DNA from: Pontixanthobacter rizhaonensis
Lineage (GTDB): Bacteria; Pseudomonadota; Alphaproteobacteria; Sphingomonadales; Sphingomonadaceae
DNA length: 64,000 nt
Assembly (NCBI RefSeq): GCF_012972675.1
Contig: NZ_JABCRE010000003.1
Coordinates: forward strand, 186,001 to 250,000
Direction: 5' to 3'
Translations under genes and position numbers: made by a program
Shown here: in pieces, positions 43,541 to 51,857 of the stretch
How the letters are laid out: each line of letters opens with the position of its first letter
Position numbering within the stretch: the stretch's first letter is position 1
The notes under the pieces: model-generated
Seen by the model: the letters and a program-made list of their open reading frames with translations, nothing else
The model's database searches: none
Told to the model about the DNA's origin: nothing

Positions 43541-44250
43541 CAGACCCGCTCCAGTTCCCGGCTAAGGCTGGAATGGAACCGGTCGGCAAAACGCTGCATC
43601 TTGGCTTCCAAAGAATTCACCCCGTGGCTGAACCGGTTATAGGCAATCACCGCCGGGATCGCCGCGAACAGGCCGATGGCGGTGGCAAACAGGGCTTCCG
43701 AAATACCCGGCGCGACCACCGCGAGAGAGCTATTTTCCTGCGCGCCGATCTGGAAGAAGCTGTTCATGATGCCCCATACGGTACCGAACAGGCCGACAAA
43801 GGGAGCAACCGAGCCGGTAGTTGCCAAGAAATTCAAACGATCCGCAAGGCCGTCTGCCTCATGCGCGACCTGGCTTTCCATCACACTGGCGAGCCGCTGG
43901 CGCGTGCCGTCACGTTCCAGTGGGCCGCCTTTGCGCAGTACAGACCGCCGCCATTCGGCAATGCCAGCGGCGGCAACGCGGGCAGAGGGAATGTTTTCTT
44001 TCGATTTTTCTTTCACCAGACGGTCAAAATCATCGGCCTTCCAAAATTCCGCTTCAAATTTTTCGCACCTTTTCCGGATACCGGACAGGCGCAGAGTGAA
44101 GCTGACAATGATGGTCCACACCCAGATACTGGCAAGGATTAAGCCCGCCATTACCGCCTGGACGACAATATCTGCGTCAAGGAACAGCTCCAGCGGATCA
44201 AGCCGGGTTGGTCCGGCGGCGGCAACAGCAAGCAATGAAAGATCGGTCAT
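43540..44250 (-). CDS. tolQ: Tol-Pal motor protein TolQ
   Basis: 236 residues of MotA/TolQ/ExbB family with three membrane segments (about 26-48, 142-165, 175-200). The proton-path helices carry GSVAPFVGLFGTVWGIMNSF and ALFATAIGLFAAIPAVIAYNRF, both signatures. It energises TolA with TolR. Its ATG overlaps the ybgC stop by four bases. Confidence 0.96.
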   Translation of the reverse strand: MTDLSLLAVAAAGPTRLDPLELFLDADIVVQAVMAGLILASIWVWTIIVSFTLRLSGIRKRCEKFEAEFWKADDFDRLVKEKSKENIPSARVAAAGIAEWRRSVLRKGGPLERDGTRQRLASVMESQVAHEADGLADRLNFLATTGSVAPFVGLFGTVWGIMNSFFQIGAQENSSLAVVAPGISEALFATAIGLFAAIPAVIAYNRFSHGVNSLEAKMQRFADRFHSSLSRELERV

Positions 44251-44705
44251 TCAGTCTCTTCTTGTGAGAGGATAGTCATAAAGGCATCGCGCCATGGCTG
44301 CGGCTGGCGGGTCGGGCGGCCGCTGGGTGCGACAAAGCCCACGCGCAATCGGGCTTCGCACAACAATTCTGAACCTCTTATTGCGCGCTGGTGCATGATT
44401 ACACTTGCGGCCTTGAGCTGCGTGCAGCGCGTGTGGATCACCACATCATCATCCAGTTTGGCCGGGCGCAAATATTGGAGATCAATGCCGGCAACCGCAT
44501 AGGCCCCCTCACCCGCCTCGATGGCGGCGCGCTGATCAATATCCAGCATCCGCAGCACATCCGAACGCGCGCGTTCAAACCAGCGCAGATAGTTGGCGTG
44601 ATAGACGATACCCGACAGATCGGTATCTTCATAATACACCCGCACCGCGTACAGATGCAGCGTGCCATCGAAAATGCCGCCGGGCGGATGTGGCTGAATG
44701 GTCAT
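44247..44705 (-). CDS. ybgC: YbgC-type acyl-CoA thioesterase
   Basis: 152 residues from the ATG at 44705. The hot-dog fold thioesterase has VRVYYEDTDLSGIVYHANYLRWFERARSDVLRMLDI near the start, with the catalytic aspartate in DTDLSGIVYH. YbgC hydrolyses short acyl-CoAs and binds acyl carrier protein; it is usually the first gene of the tol-pal operon, as here. A longer frame to 44741 begins in a low-similarity region. Confidence 0.92.
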   Translation of the reverse strand: MTIQPHPPGGIFDGTLHLYAVRVYYEDTDLSGIVYHANYLRWFERARSDVLRMLDIDQRAAIEAGEGAYAVAGIDLQYLRPAKLDDDVVIHTRCTQLKAASVIMHQRAIRGSELLCEARLRVGFVAPSGRPTRQPQPWRDAFMTILSQEETE

Positions 44706-44804
44706 ATGCACCGCATAGCGCAGGCAGGAATCGCGCGGCAAGCACTATGCGCATCTACCGGCGATATGTGCCGTATTTGCGCCCACCGGAGACGGCAATG
44801 CCGC

Positions 44805-45185
44805 CTATCGGCGCGCAATCATCGGACCAAGCGGTTCTTCGCCAAACAAATGCACATGCAAATGCGGCACTTCCTGGCCGCCATGCGGCCCTATGTTGGC
44901 CAGCAGCCGGTAACCGGGTTCCACCAAATTATGCTGCCGCGCGACTGTGCCAACGGCGCGGATAAAACCGGCGATCTCTGCATCGGATGCCTTGGCCGAG
45001 AAATCATCCCAACTGACATAACGCCCTTTCGGGATTACCAGAACGTGCAGCTTGGCTTGCGGGTTGATGTCCGGAAACGCATACGCCCATTCATCGTCAT
45101 ATAGCGTGGTCGACGGAATTTCCCCGCGCAGGATCTTCGCAAAAATATTCTCGTCATCATACGGCGAGGTTGCATCGATCGGCAT
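44805..45185 (-). CDS. hinT: Histidine triad (HIT) nucleotide-binding protein
   Basis: 126 residues with the HIT motif HLHVHLF near residue 111, preceded by NIGPHGGQEVPH, and the N-terminal FAKILRGEIPSTTLYDDEWAYAFPDINPQAKLHVLVIPK. These small enzymes cleave nucleoside phosphoramidates such as AMP-lysine. The start codon shares a base with the hisE stop, so it is co-expressed with the histidine genes. Confidence 0.93.
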   Translation of the reverse strand: MPIDATSPYDDENIFAKILRGEIPSTTLYDDEWAYAFPDINPQAKLHVLVIPKGRYVSWDDFSAKASDAEIAGFIRAVGTVARQHNLVEPGYRLLANIGPHGGQEVPHLHVHLFGEEPLGPMIARR

Positions 45186-45526
45186 TACGCAGCTCCTTTC
45201 GCGGAATTGGCAGACCGGCTGGCCTTTTCGTCGATACCAGAAACACCGTCTCGGCGGTCCAGCTCTGCCATGACTTCAGCCAGAGTAATCTCTTTATTAT
45301 TGAGCAAAACCATCAGGTGAAAAATCACATCGGCGGCCTCACCAACCAGCTCGTCACGATCCTCTGCCAATGCCGCAACCACAGCCTCGACTGCTTCCTC
45401 GCCCAATTTCCGGGCGATAATGGGTGTTCCCTTGGCATGAAGCTGGGCGACATAGCTGGTGGAAGGGTCTGCCCCCTTACGGGCAGCGATCGTTTCTTCG
45501 AGACGGGTCAGAGTATCCATAGCCAA
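45185..45526 (-). CDS. hisE: Phosphoribosyl-ATP pyrophosphatase
   Basis: 113 residues of the MazG-like HisE family: RLEETIAARKGADPSTSYVAQL, then ARKLGEEAVEAVVAALAEDRDELVGEAADVIFHLMVLL with the EExxE and ExxD metal ligands. It removes pyrophosphate from PR-ATP in step two of histidine synthesis. It is transcribed with the other his genes, with a small PEP-CTERM-like gene between it and hisF. Confidence 0.95.
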   Translation of the reverse strand: MAMDTLTRLEETIAARKGADPSTSYVAQLHAKGTPIIARKLGEEAVEAVVAALAEDRDELVGEAADVIFHLMVLLNNKEITLAEVMAELDRRDGVSGIDEKASRSANSAKGAA

Positions 45527-45580
45527 GCGTCATGGATGGGCCCTAAACCAGCGTCAATGGCTGGCTGGGCAGCAGGCGGA

Positions 45581-45775
45581 TTATTCGTCGCCGGTCTCGC
45601 TATCATCCGCATTACGGTGCTTTGACACGTAGCGGCCAATGATCAGCCCGACCAAACCGAGCCCGAACAGCGCCATATTGCTGGGTTCAGAGATTGGCGT
45701 ACCTGTGGTCACAGTATTTTGTGCCAAAGCCGGACTGGCCAATAAAACCAAAATGAGGAGAAGCAGATATCGCAT
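45581..45775 (-). CDS. Short PEP-CTERM-like protein, 64 residues
   Basis: From the ATG at 45775: a signal peptide (MRYLLLLILVLLASPALAQ), a short mature segment, then PISEPSNMALFGLGLVGLIIGRYVSKHR, which fits the PEP-CTERM sorting signal (EP, hydrophobic helix with a GLxGL core, basic end), and an acidic tail. In other bacteria such signals are cut by an EpsH-type exosortase; none is in the window. The mature part is too short for a known domain. It lies between hisF and hisE on the same strand. Confidence 0.65.
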   Translation of the reverse strand: MRYLLLLILVLLASPALAQNTVTTGTPISEPSNMALFGLGLVGLIIGRYVSKHRNADDSETGDE

Positions 45776-45882
45776 AACAGTCCCAAAGCCGGACACACCG
45801 CGATTCTACAAGCTCTGCGGTCATGTCGTCCCGTTTTGGAACCACAGACATCAATTTACTTAACGCCGAAAACTTCTGTTTT

Positions 45883-46644
45883 TCAGCCTCTTGCAGGAAG
45901 CCCTGCGGCCCGCAATGCAGCATGGGCTTCGCCGATCGTATGCTGGCCAAAGTGAAAGATTGACGCTGCCAAAACCGCGCTCGCACCGCCTTTTATTACG
46001 CCTTCCACCAGATGATCCAGCGTGCCGACACCGCCGCTGGCAATCACCGGAATACTCACCACATCAGCAATCGCGCGGGTCAGTTCCAGATCATACCCCG
46101 CTTTTGTCCCGTCCCCGTCCATTGATGTGACGAGCAGTTCCCCCGCGCCCAGATCAGCGCAACGTTTGGCGTGTTCCAGTGCGTCAATACCGGTTGGCTT
46201 GCGCCCGCCATGCGTAAATATTTCCCATTTACCGGGTGCAGTCCGTCTGGCGTCAACCGATGCAACGACGCATTGGCTGCCAAATCTGGCGGCGATCTCT
46301 GCGATGACTTCGGGCCGTTTAACCGCTGCGCTGTTGATGGCGACTTTGTCTGCCCCGGCCAGCAGCAACGCCCGCGCATCTTCGACAGAAGCCACCCCGC
46401 CGCCTACGGTCAGCGGCATAAAGCAGACCTCGGCCGTGCGTTTCACCACATCCAGCAACGTTCCGCGCCCTTCATGCGTCGCTGAAATATCGAGGAAGCA
46501 CAGCTCATCCGCGCCCGCCGCATCATAGGCTTGCGCTTGCTCAACCGGATCGCCCGCATCGCGCAGATCGACAAAATTGACGCCTTTAACCACGCGGCCA
46601 TCCGCCACGTCGAGACAGGGGATCACACGCACGCGGACAGTCAT
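45883..46644 (-). CDS. hisF: Imidazole glycerol phosphate synthase subunit HisF
   Basis: 253 residues of the HisA/HisF barrel. [29 protein letters not shown] at the start carries the catalytic aspartate, and [22 protein letters not shown] holds the second. The cyclase half of the HisHF complex makes IGP and AICAR. The ATG shares one base with the hisA stop. Confidence 0.97.
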   Translation of the reverse strand: MTVRVRVIPCLDVADGRVVKGVNFVDLRDAGDPVEQAQAYDAAGADELCFLDISATHEGRGTLLDVVKRTAEVCFMPLTVGGGVASVEDARALLLAGADKVAINSAAVKRPEVIAEIAARFGSQCVVASVDARRTAPGKWEIFTHGGRKPTGIDALEHAKRCADLGAGELLVTSMDGDGTKAGYDLELTRAIADVVSIPVIASGGVGTLDHLVEGVIKGGASAVLAASIFHFGQHTIGEAHAALRAAGLPARG

Positions 46645-47372
46645 TATCCGCGCGCCGCCATTGCCAGTGCCGCCGCCAGATCCAGCCGCCCGTCATATAA
46701 TGCACGGCCAGTAATCACGCCTTCGATCCCCTGATCGGCTTGCAAGGAAAGGATGTGAATATCATCCAGCCCCTTGACCCCGCCGCTGGCGATAACCGGC
46801 AAATCGGTTTGCTGTGCCAGATCCACGGTCGCCTCGATATTGCAGCCTTTCAGCATTCCATCGCGGCCAATATCTGTGAACAGCAAGCTGGCAACGCCCG
46901 CATCTTCAAAGCGCCGCGCCATATCGACGATGGAAACATTGGATACTTCAGCCCAGCCATCGGTCGCGACCATTCCGTCGCGCGCATCAACGGCCACAAC
47001 AATTCCGCCTTCATAGGCGCGCGCCATATCTTTGACGAATTGCGGATTTTTGAGCGCCGCCGTGCCGATCACGATCCGTGCGACACCGGCATCGAACCAG
47101 CCCTCTACATCCTCAGGCGTCCGGATACCGCCGCCCAATTGAATATGGCCTGGAAATTCAGCGATAATTGCCTCAACCGCGGCGCGGTTTTGCGCGCTGC
47201 CGGCAAAGGAGCCGTCCAGATCGACGACGTGCAAATGCTCTGCGCCCGCTTCGGCAAACAGCATCGCCTGCGCCGCCGGATTGTCGCCATATACGGTCGC
47301 GCGGTCCATATCGCCTTCGGCCAGACGGACCACTTGGCCTGCTTTCAAATCAATCGCGGGAAATACAATCAT
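46644..47372 (-). CDS. hisA: Phosphoribosylformimino-AICAR ribotide isomerase
   Basis: 242 residues from the ATG at 47372, which overlaps the hisH stop (ATGA) and has GGAG eight bases upstream; a GTG three codons earlier is less likely. Motifs: [28 protein letters not shown] with the catalytic Asp, [27 protein letters not shown], and [14 protein letters not shown]. It is the fourth-step isomerase in histidine synthesis. Confidence 0.96.
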   Translation of the reverse strand: MIVFPAIDLKAGQVVRLAEGDMDRATVYGDNPAAQAMLFAEAGAEHLHVVDLDGSFAGSAQNRAAVEAIIAEFPGHIQLGGGIRTPEDVEGWFDAGVARIVIGTAALKNPQFVKDMARAYEGGIVVAVDARDGMVATDGWAEVSNVSIVDMARRFEDAGVASLLFTDIGRDGMLKGCNIEATVDLAQQTDLPVIASGGVKGLDDIHILSLQADQGIEGVITGRALYDGRLDLAAALAMAARG

Positions 47373-47998
47373 GGAGCCCACTCCAGAAAACGAGACAGCA
47401 AACCAAGCCCGTAAGCCTGGCTCTTCTCAGGGTGAAATTGCACGCCCAGCATAGTGTCCTTGGCCACCGCTGCAACCAAGCGCCCACCATGATCGGTCAT
47501 CGCTGCAATATGCTGCGGATCATCTGCGGCGAAATGATAGGAATGCAGGAAATACGCCTCGCCGGTCTCAATCAATGTATCTGTTCGGGCAGCCGCCGAT
47601 AACGCAACATCGTTCCAGCCCATATGCGGTACCTTGATCGCCGGATCGGTGGTTTTGATTGCGCGCACTTCCCCCGGCACCCAGCCCAGACCGGCTGTCT
47701 CGCCATGTTCCAGCCCGCGCGCGGCGAGCAATTGCATACCGACACAAATACCCAAAAACGGAATGCCGCCTTCATGGACGCGCTCGGTCATTGCCTCGAC
47801 CACGCCATCGAGCCCGCGCAAACCTTCCGCACAGGCTTTGAAAGAGCCGACACCGGGCAAAACGATCCGGTCCGCCCCGCGCACCACATCAGCAGCGGAT
47901 GTGATTATCACACCCTCTGCGCCAGCCGCTTTCAAGGCATTGTGAACCGAATGAAGATTGCCCGCACCGTAATCAATCAGCGCGATTTTCTCAGCCAC
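47369..47998 (-). CDS. hisH: Imidazole glycerol phosphate synthase subunit HisH
   Basis: 209 residues from a GTG at 47998 that overlaps the hisB stop by eight bases. The type I glutaminase motifs are present: [16 protein letters not shown] at the start, [13 protein letters not shown] with the nucleophile cysteine (about C85), and VQFHPEKSQ for the histidine/glutamate pair. It supplies ammonia to HisF. Confidence 0.95.
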   Translation of the reverse strand: MAEKIALIDYGAGNLHSVHNALKAAGAEGVIITSAADVVRGADRIVLPGVGSFKACAEGLRGLDGVVEAMTERVHEGGIPFLGICVGMQLLAARGLEHGETAGLGWVPGEVRAIKTTDPAIKVPHMGWNDVALSAAARTDTLIETGEAYFLHSYHFAADDPQHIAAMTDHGGRLVAAVAKDTMLGVQFHPEKSQAYGLGLLSRFLEWAP

Positions 47999-48584
47999 CG
48001 AGCTGGCCCTTTGTACTGGGAATCGCGCCGCCCTTGCGCGCATCCAATTCGACACCGGAGCGCATGGCCCGTGCGAAACCTTTATAGATGGCTTCGCAAA
48101 TGTGGTGATTATTGGAACCATACAGCAATTCAATATGCAGCGTGATACCAGCGGTTTGCGCAATAGATTCGAACCAATGCTGGATCAGTTCGGTATCCCA
48201 TTCGCCCAGTTTTTCCTGGCTGAAACCAGCCTTGAACACACAATAAGGGCGGCCTGAGATATCAAGCGCCACCCGTGCCAGCGTCTCGTCCATCGGTGAA
48301 AATGCTTGGCCATAGCGGCCGATACCCGCCTTATCGCCCATCGCCTGAGACAGGGCCTGACCCAGCGCCAGCGCGCTATCTTCGGTGGTATGGTGCTGAT
48401 CCACGTGCAGATCGCCATCGATCTTCATCGTTACGTCAATCAGCGAATGGCGGCTGAACTGTTCCACCATATGGTCAAGGAAACCGATGCCGGTGGAAAC
48501 ATCATAGGCGCCAGTTCCATCGAGATTGATCTCGACCAGAATCTTCGTTTCGGCGGTGTTACGTTCTATTCGGGCGGTGCGCAT
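47991..48584 (-). CDS. hisB: Imidazoleglycerol-phosphate dehydratase
   Basis: 197 residues from the ATG at 48584. HisB signatures: [40 protein letters not shown] and [22 protein letters not shown], which supply the manganese histidines. A longer frame to 48656 overlaps the sspB promoter region. Monofunctional dehydratase only; the phosphatase part of the enteric fusion is absent. It is the first gene of this his run, divergent from sspB. Confidence 0.96.
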   Translation of the reverse strand: MRTARIERNTAETKILVEINLDGTGAYDVSTGIGFLDHMVEQFSRHSLIDVTMKIDGDLHVDQHHTTEDSALALGQALSQAMGDKAGIGRYGQAFSPMDETLARVALDISGRPYCVFKAGFSQEKLGEWDTELIQHWFESIAQTAGITLHIELLYGSNNHHICEAIYKGFARAMRSGVELDARKGGAIPSTKGQLGG

Positions 48585-48669
48585 AAAGTGGGCTATACGC
48601 AGCCTTTTCGCTGGTGCAAGGCTTTGAGGGTTGACCCTGCGCATTTGCCCCGCCACCTAGCGAAACATT

Positions 48670-49173
48670 ATGACTGAAGAAACAGCCGACAGCCTGATCC
48701 CCTATGACGATATTGTGCAGGAAGCCTTGCGCGCTGTCGTTGGCCGCGTTCTGGGCGAAATTGTCGATTCCGGCAGCGAGCTTCCCGGTAACCACCATTT
48801 CTACATAACCTTCAAAACGGGTGCGCCGGGGGTTTCCATCCCTGACAGCCTGCGGGAACGATTCCCTGACGAAATGACCATCGTGTTGCAGAACAAGTTC
48901 TGGGATCTGGGCGTGGATGAAGAAGGCTTTACCGTCGGACTGACCTTCAATGCCATTCCTGCCAAGCTGGATGTTCCCTACGCTGCGATCACTGCATTTG
49001 TTGATCCGGCGGTTGATTTCGGCCTGCAATTCCAAGCCACCGTTGCCGATATGGCGCCAGAGCCGCATGATGATGCCGAAAATGACGGCAGCGATAGCCG
49101 TGATTTGAGCGCCATTGCGCAAAGCGAAGACGGATCGAACGTTGTTAGCGTCGATTTCGGCCGCAAAAAGTAG
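48670..49173 (+). CDS. sspB: SspB-family ClpXP adaptor
   Basis: 167 residues with the SspB fold: SLIPYDDIVQEALRAVVGRVLGEI, then ELPGNHHFYITFKTGAPGVSIPDSLRERFPDEMTIVLQNKFWDL and FTVGLTFNAIPAKLDVPYAAITAFVDPAVDFGLQF. The acidic tail ends SNVVSVDFGRKK, resembling the ClpX-binding peptide of SspB. It delivers tagged proteins to ClpXP. A hypothetical gene follows three bases after its stop. Confidence 0.93.
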   Translation: MTEETADSLIPYDDIVQEALRAVVGRVLGEIVDSGSELPGNHHFYITFKTGAPGVSIPDSLRERFPDEMTIVLQNKFWDLGVDEEGFTVGLTFNAIPAKLDVPYAAITAFVDPAVDFGLQFQATVADMAPEPHDDAENDGSDSRDLSAIAQSEDGSNVVSVDFGRKK

Positions 49174-49175
49174 GT

Positions 49176-49613
49176 ATGGCTGAAACAAAGCCAATCACAG
49201 ATCACGCGGCGGCCCCAGATAACGCTGCAGAAACGGGGCACCCCACCCTACCTGACCCGGCATCAACATTACGGTTGGTGCTTGGGGCGATCGTGATGCA
49301 AGCAGGCACACAGGCGCTTACCAAGATTGTGGACCAAGCGGTTCTGGGCATCCATCCAGACAGCGATAATACAACCAAGACGCCAGCCAAAAAGCCCGGC
49401 AAACTCAAAACTTTGTCGTCCAAGAAAATTGCCGGATTTGCCGCAAAATCGGTGCCGGGCGCAGCCGTGATTGCGGGCGGCCTGCTGGTCAAATATGTCT
49501 TTGATCGCGGCGGACAGCGCAAGGACCGGCAACGCGCCGCAAACCGCAGGCTGCCTGATACGCTTCAAGACGCAGGTCCAAACACTGGTCCGGATGCGGG
49601 CGCTGGCGAATAA
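49176..49613 (+). CDS. Hypothetical protein with membrane-like segments
   Basis: 145 residues starting three bases after sspB. Hydrophobic or glycine-rich stretches near residues 30-52 (TLRLVLGAIVMQAGTQALTKIVDQAV) and 88-107 (KSVPGAAVIAGGLLVKYVFDRGG) are separated by a basic Lys/Pro linker (KTPAKKPGKLKTLSSKK). The C-terminal tail is Asp/Gly/Pro-rich. I do not recognise the family. Coupling to sspB suggests co-expression only. Confidence 0.7.
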   Translation: MAETKPITDHAAAPDNAAETGHPTLPDPASTLRLVLGAIVMQAGTQALTKIVDQAVLGIHPDSDNTTKTPAKKPGKLKTLSSKKIAGFAAKSVPGAAVIAGGLLVKYVFDRGGQRKDRQRAANRRLPDTLQDAGPNTGPDAGAGE

Positions 49614-49670
49614 TTCGATTTGCCGTCACGCCCTCTTGATTTTTTAACCCGCCCTGCGCCATGAGCGGCC

Positions 49671-50366
49671 ATGGCCCAAACAGACCCCAACCCGCGCCCG
49701 AACCCTGGACGCCCAAACCCTGAACGCTCCCACCTTGAGCGCCCTGACCTTGAACGTCGCGGGATGATGTTCATCCTGTCCTCCCCATCGGGCGCGGGCA
49801 AAACCACCATGTCGCAAATGTTGCTGACCGCTGATGAACATATCAAATTGTCGGTTTCGGCCACCACCCGTCCGCCGCGTCCGGGGGAGATGGACGGGAT
49901 CGATTATCACTTCGTCAGCGATGCCGAATTCGATGCGATGATCGAGAAAGACGATTTTTACGAATGGGCACACGTGTTCAATCACCGCTACGGCACACCC
50001 AAAGGCTATATCCGCAAGGGTTTGAAAGAAGGGCAGGATTTCCTGTTCGATATTGATTGGCAAGGCACGCAGCAACTGTATCAAAAAGACCAGCAAGACG
50101 TGGTCAGCGTATTCTTGCTGCCGCCCAGCCTGACCGAATTACGCAAGCGCCTCGAAAGCCGCGCACAAGACAGCCAAACCGTGATCGACGACCGCATGGC
50201 CCGCGCCCGCGGTGAAATCAGCCATTGGGCGGAATATGATTACGTGGTCGTCAATGACGATGTCGATGCCTGCTTCGTAAAAGTCCGCGAGATCCTCCAC
50301 GCTGAACGCCGCAAACGCACACGCCAGACCGGGCTAATCCCGTTTGTGCGGGAATTGATGGGGTAG
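49671..50366 (+). CDS. gmk: Guanylate kinase with repetitive N-terminal extension
   Basis: 231 residues. The kinase core starts at about residue 32 with MMFILSSPSGAGKTTMSQMLL, the P-loop, followed by SVSATTRPPRPGEMDGIDYHFVSD for GMP binding and FLFDIDWQGTQQLYQ. It phosphorylates GMP to GDP. The first 30 residues (Pro/Asn/Arg/Glu-rich, from 9-12 base repeats) are unusual; a shorter start at ATG 49764 would give a normal-length enzyme but has a poor ribosome site. Which start is used is open. Confidence 0.93.
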   Translation: MAQTDPNPRPNPGRPNPERSHLERPDLERRGMMFILSSPSGAGKTTMSQMLLTADEHIKLSVSATTRPPRPGEMDGIDYHFVSDAEFDAMIEKDDFYEWAHVFNHRYGTPKGYIRKGLKEGQDFLFDIDWQGTQQLYQKDQQDVVSVFLLPPSLTELRKRLESRAQDSQTVIDDRMARARGEISHWAEYDYVVVNDDVDACFVKVREILHAERRKRTRQTGLIPFVRELMG

Positions 50367-50448
50367 GGTTTGATTAGTTTTCGGAATAAGCGGACCGTCT
50401 GCTAACGACCCAATTGCGGACTTTACAAAAGCTTGGCAAAATACAGTA

Positions 50449-51366
50449 ATGCACAAGCCAAACTTAGTTTCATTCCTTCTTATGGCGATTGTTACGACCA
50501 CGCCCGGTTGTGAAAAAGTGTCTACCCCATCAATGGTCGGCGATGATTATGACTATGTTGAACCGAATTGGGAAAAATTTCGGTCGACTTCATTTGAACA
50601 GCGTGCCGTAGAAGCGCCTGCAGGATACCGGCCTGTTGAGGGCCGTTTTGTGTTCGCCGATCTCAAGTACGAAAGCGACGAGAGCCTCTCCAAGCGGCTT
50701 GTGGGTGCTCTGTACTCTAGGATCGGCTTTGTCGACCGACATCAAGACAGATGGCAGTACTACTCAGCGGACGATGACCCGATGCACCGCGTCACCCTTT
50801 TCGCTAGACCCGAACCTTGGGGCTCTGCCTTTGGATTGTGTAGAAGCGAGAGGTATGAAATCTCTTTCAATGATGACGGAACGATAAGCTCCGTTGATGT
50901 GTCGCCGAGGTACGGAGTTGAAGGACCAATTTTCCAGAAGGACAACTTCGATTGGGACGACTTTCGAGGAAGAATGTGCGATGAAGTTCCTGCCAATCAC
51001 ACTCGGTCATATTTTCCGGTCAGCGATAGCGTTTTAGACGCACGAGACCTCGCCATCCTTCTCTCGCTGGCGATCGATGAAGCAGGACGCGAAGGCCCAC
51101 TATCTTATGATCTTTCGTGCTCCACTTATGACGGCGAAGAATGCCAAAGTGACATAAGGGCTTTTCTAAACGAGCTGAAACTTCATGAGATTGATGCTGT
51201 CAGTTCGGAAAATTGCACTGGCGACGCCTACGATTGCTTCACTGCCACCGTAGGAGAGCATGAGCTTGGGCCGAACCCAAAACACATCACGATCAAAGGA
51301 TCTACCTACATGAACGAGTGGCGCGTTCAATCGATAAGCATCGTTGAGAGCTTCACTATTTCCTAA
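50449..51366 (+). CDS. Hypothetical lipoprotein
   Basis: 305 residues. The start MHKPNLVSFLLMAIVTTTPGC fits a lipoprotein signal, with the acylated cysteine at residue 21. The mature part is rich in Asp, Glu, Ser, Tyr and Phe and has seven further cysteines, including the CSTYDGEEC and CTGDAYDC pairs, so it may be disulfide-bonded and periplasmic. Base use looks more AT-rich than its neighbours. No family recognised. It stands alone after gmk, before a repeat-bearing stretch. Confidence 0.7.
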   Translation: MHKPNLVSFLLMAIVTTTPGCEKVSTPSMVGDDYDYVEPNWEKFRSTSFEQRAVEAPAGYRPVEGRFVFADLKYESDESLSKRLVGALYSRIGFVDRHQDRWQYYSADDDPMHRVTLFARPEPWGSAFGLCRSERYEISFNDDGTISSVDVSPRYGVEGPIFQKDNFDWDDFRGRMCDEVPANHTRSYFPVSDSVLDARDLAILLSLAIDEAGREGPLSYDLSCSTYDGEECQSDIRAFLNELKLHEIDAVSSENCTGDAYDCFTATVGEHELGPNPKHITIKGSTYMNEWRVQSISIVESFTIS

Positions 51367-51540
51367 GCGGATCAGCGTCCGCTTTCACACCACAATCGGA
51401 CATTCGAGGCAATATTCCTGATCATAAAAGCAGCCAGTCCGCCGTTTCTCGTAAACGCACAAATCAATGTCCTACTTCAATCCGCTACGATAGAACCCAC
51501 GCGCTCTTTCCAATCGTTGATGACCGCTGCCTCCACTCTT

Positions 51541-51617
51541 CGTCATTCCCGCGCAGGCGGGAATCTAGGGCGGTTGGCACTATGCTGCACTGGGTCCCCG
51601 CTTTTGCGGGAATGATG
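51541..51617. repeat. REP-like inverted repeat (CGTCATTCCCGC type)
   Basis: The left arm starts CGTCATTCCCGCGCAGGCGG and continues GAATCTAGGG; the right arm reads CTGGGTCCCCGCTTTTGCGG then GAATGATG. Both arms contain their own stem and together form a larger inverted repeat of about 77 bases. Similar repeats are common intergenic elements in sphingomonads and other proteobacteria, thought to be spread by RAYT transposases. None is encoded in the window. Confidence 0.65.
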
Positions 51618-51728
51618 CGGGCTGTGGGTGCATTCGTGGCGCCAACACTCACCTTCTCCGTCGCAATGTGTCAACTTCGCGGCGGGCCGCTAAGCATCTG
51701 ACTTATTGTGCTAAATATGCCCAAAACG

Positions 51729-51749
51729 AAGTTGACACAGTGTCAACTT
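51729..51749. promoter_or_regulatory. Perfect palindrome, arms AAGTTGACAC and GTGTCAACTT
   Basis: Ten-base arms separated by one A (51729-51738, 51740-51749). An identical lone half-site lies at 51668-51677. It is close to the end of the minus-strand SDR gene rather than a promoter of a known gene. The sequence AAGGTGACAAAG (minus strand, 51747-51758) next to it differs by one base from AAGGTCACAAAG at 11429-11440. Confidence 0.45.
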
Positions 51750-51857
51750 TGTCACCTTATCGCTGCCTACCCTCTGCCAAAACATATGAAAAAGGCCGCC
51801 AGATCGCTCCGGCGGCCCTCCTCATCTTTTGATCGGGTCATCTCGTTTTGGGCGTTA

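Larger units (their letters stand above)
51367..51857. other. Gene-free interval with inverted repeats
   Basis: About 490 bases without a supported gene, between the hypothetical lipoprotein and the end of an SDR gene. It contains a sphingomonad-type REP-like inverted repeat (51541-51617), a single GTGTCAACTT half-site (51668-51677), and a perfect ten-base-arm palindrome (51729-51749). No convincing ribosome site or start for a plus-strand gene is present. Confidence 0.6.

Noticed and set aside
47999-48163. Upstream extension of hisH frame
   Set aside because: It runs inside hisB in another frame; the GTG at 47998 begins exactly at the conserved LIDYGAGN region.
51367-51857. CRISPR-like or transposon-like interpretation of the repeats
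   Set aside because: No regularly spaced repeats with spacers and no transposase frame; the arms fit a REP-type inverted repeat instead.
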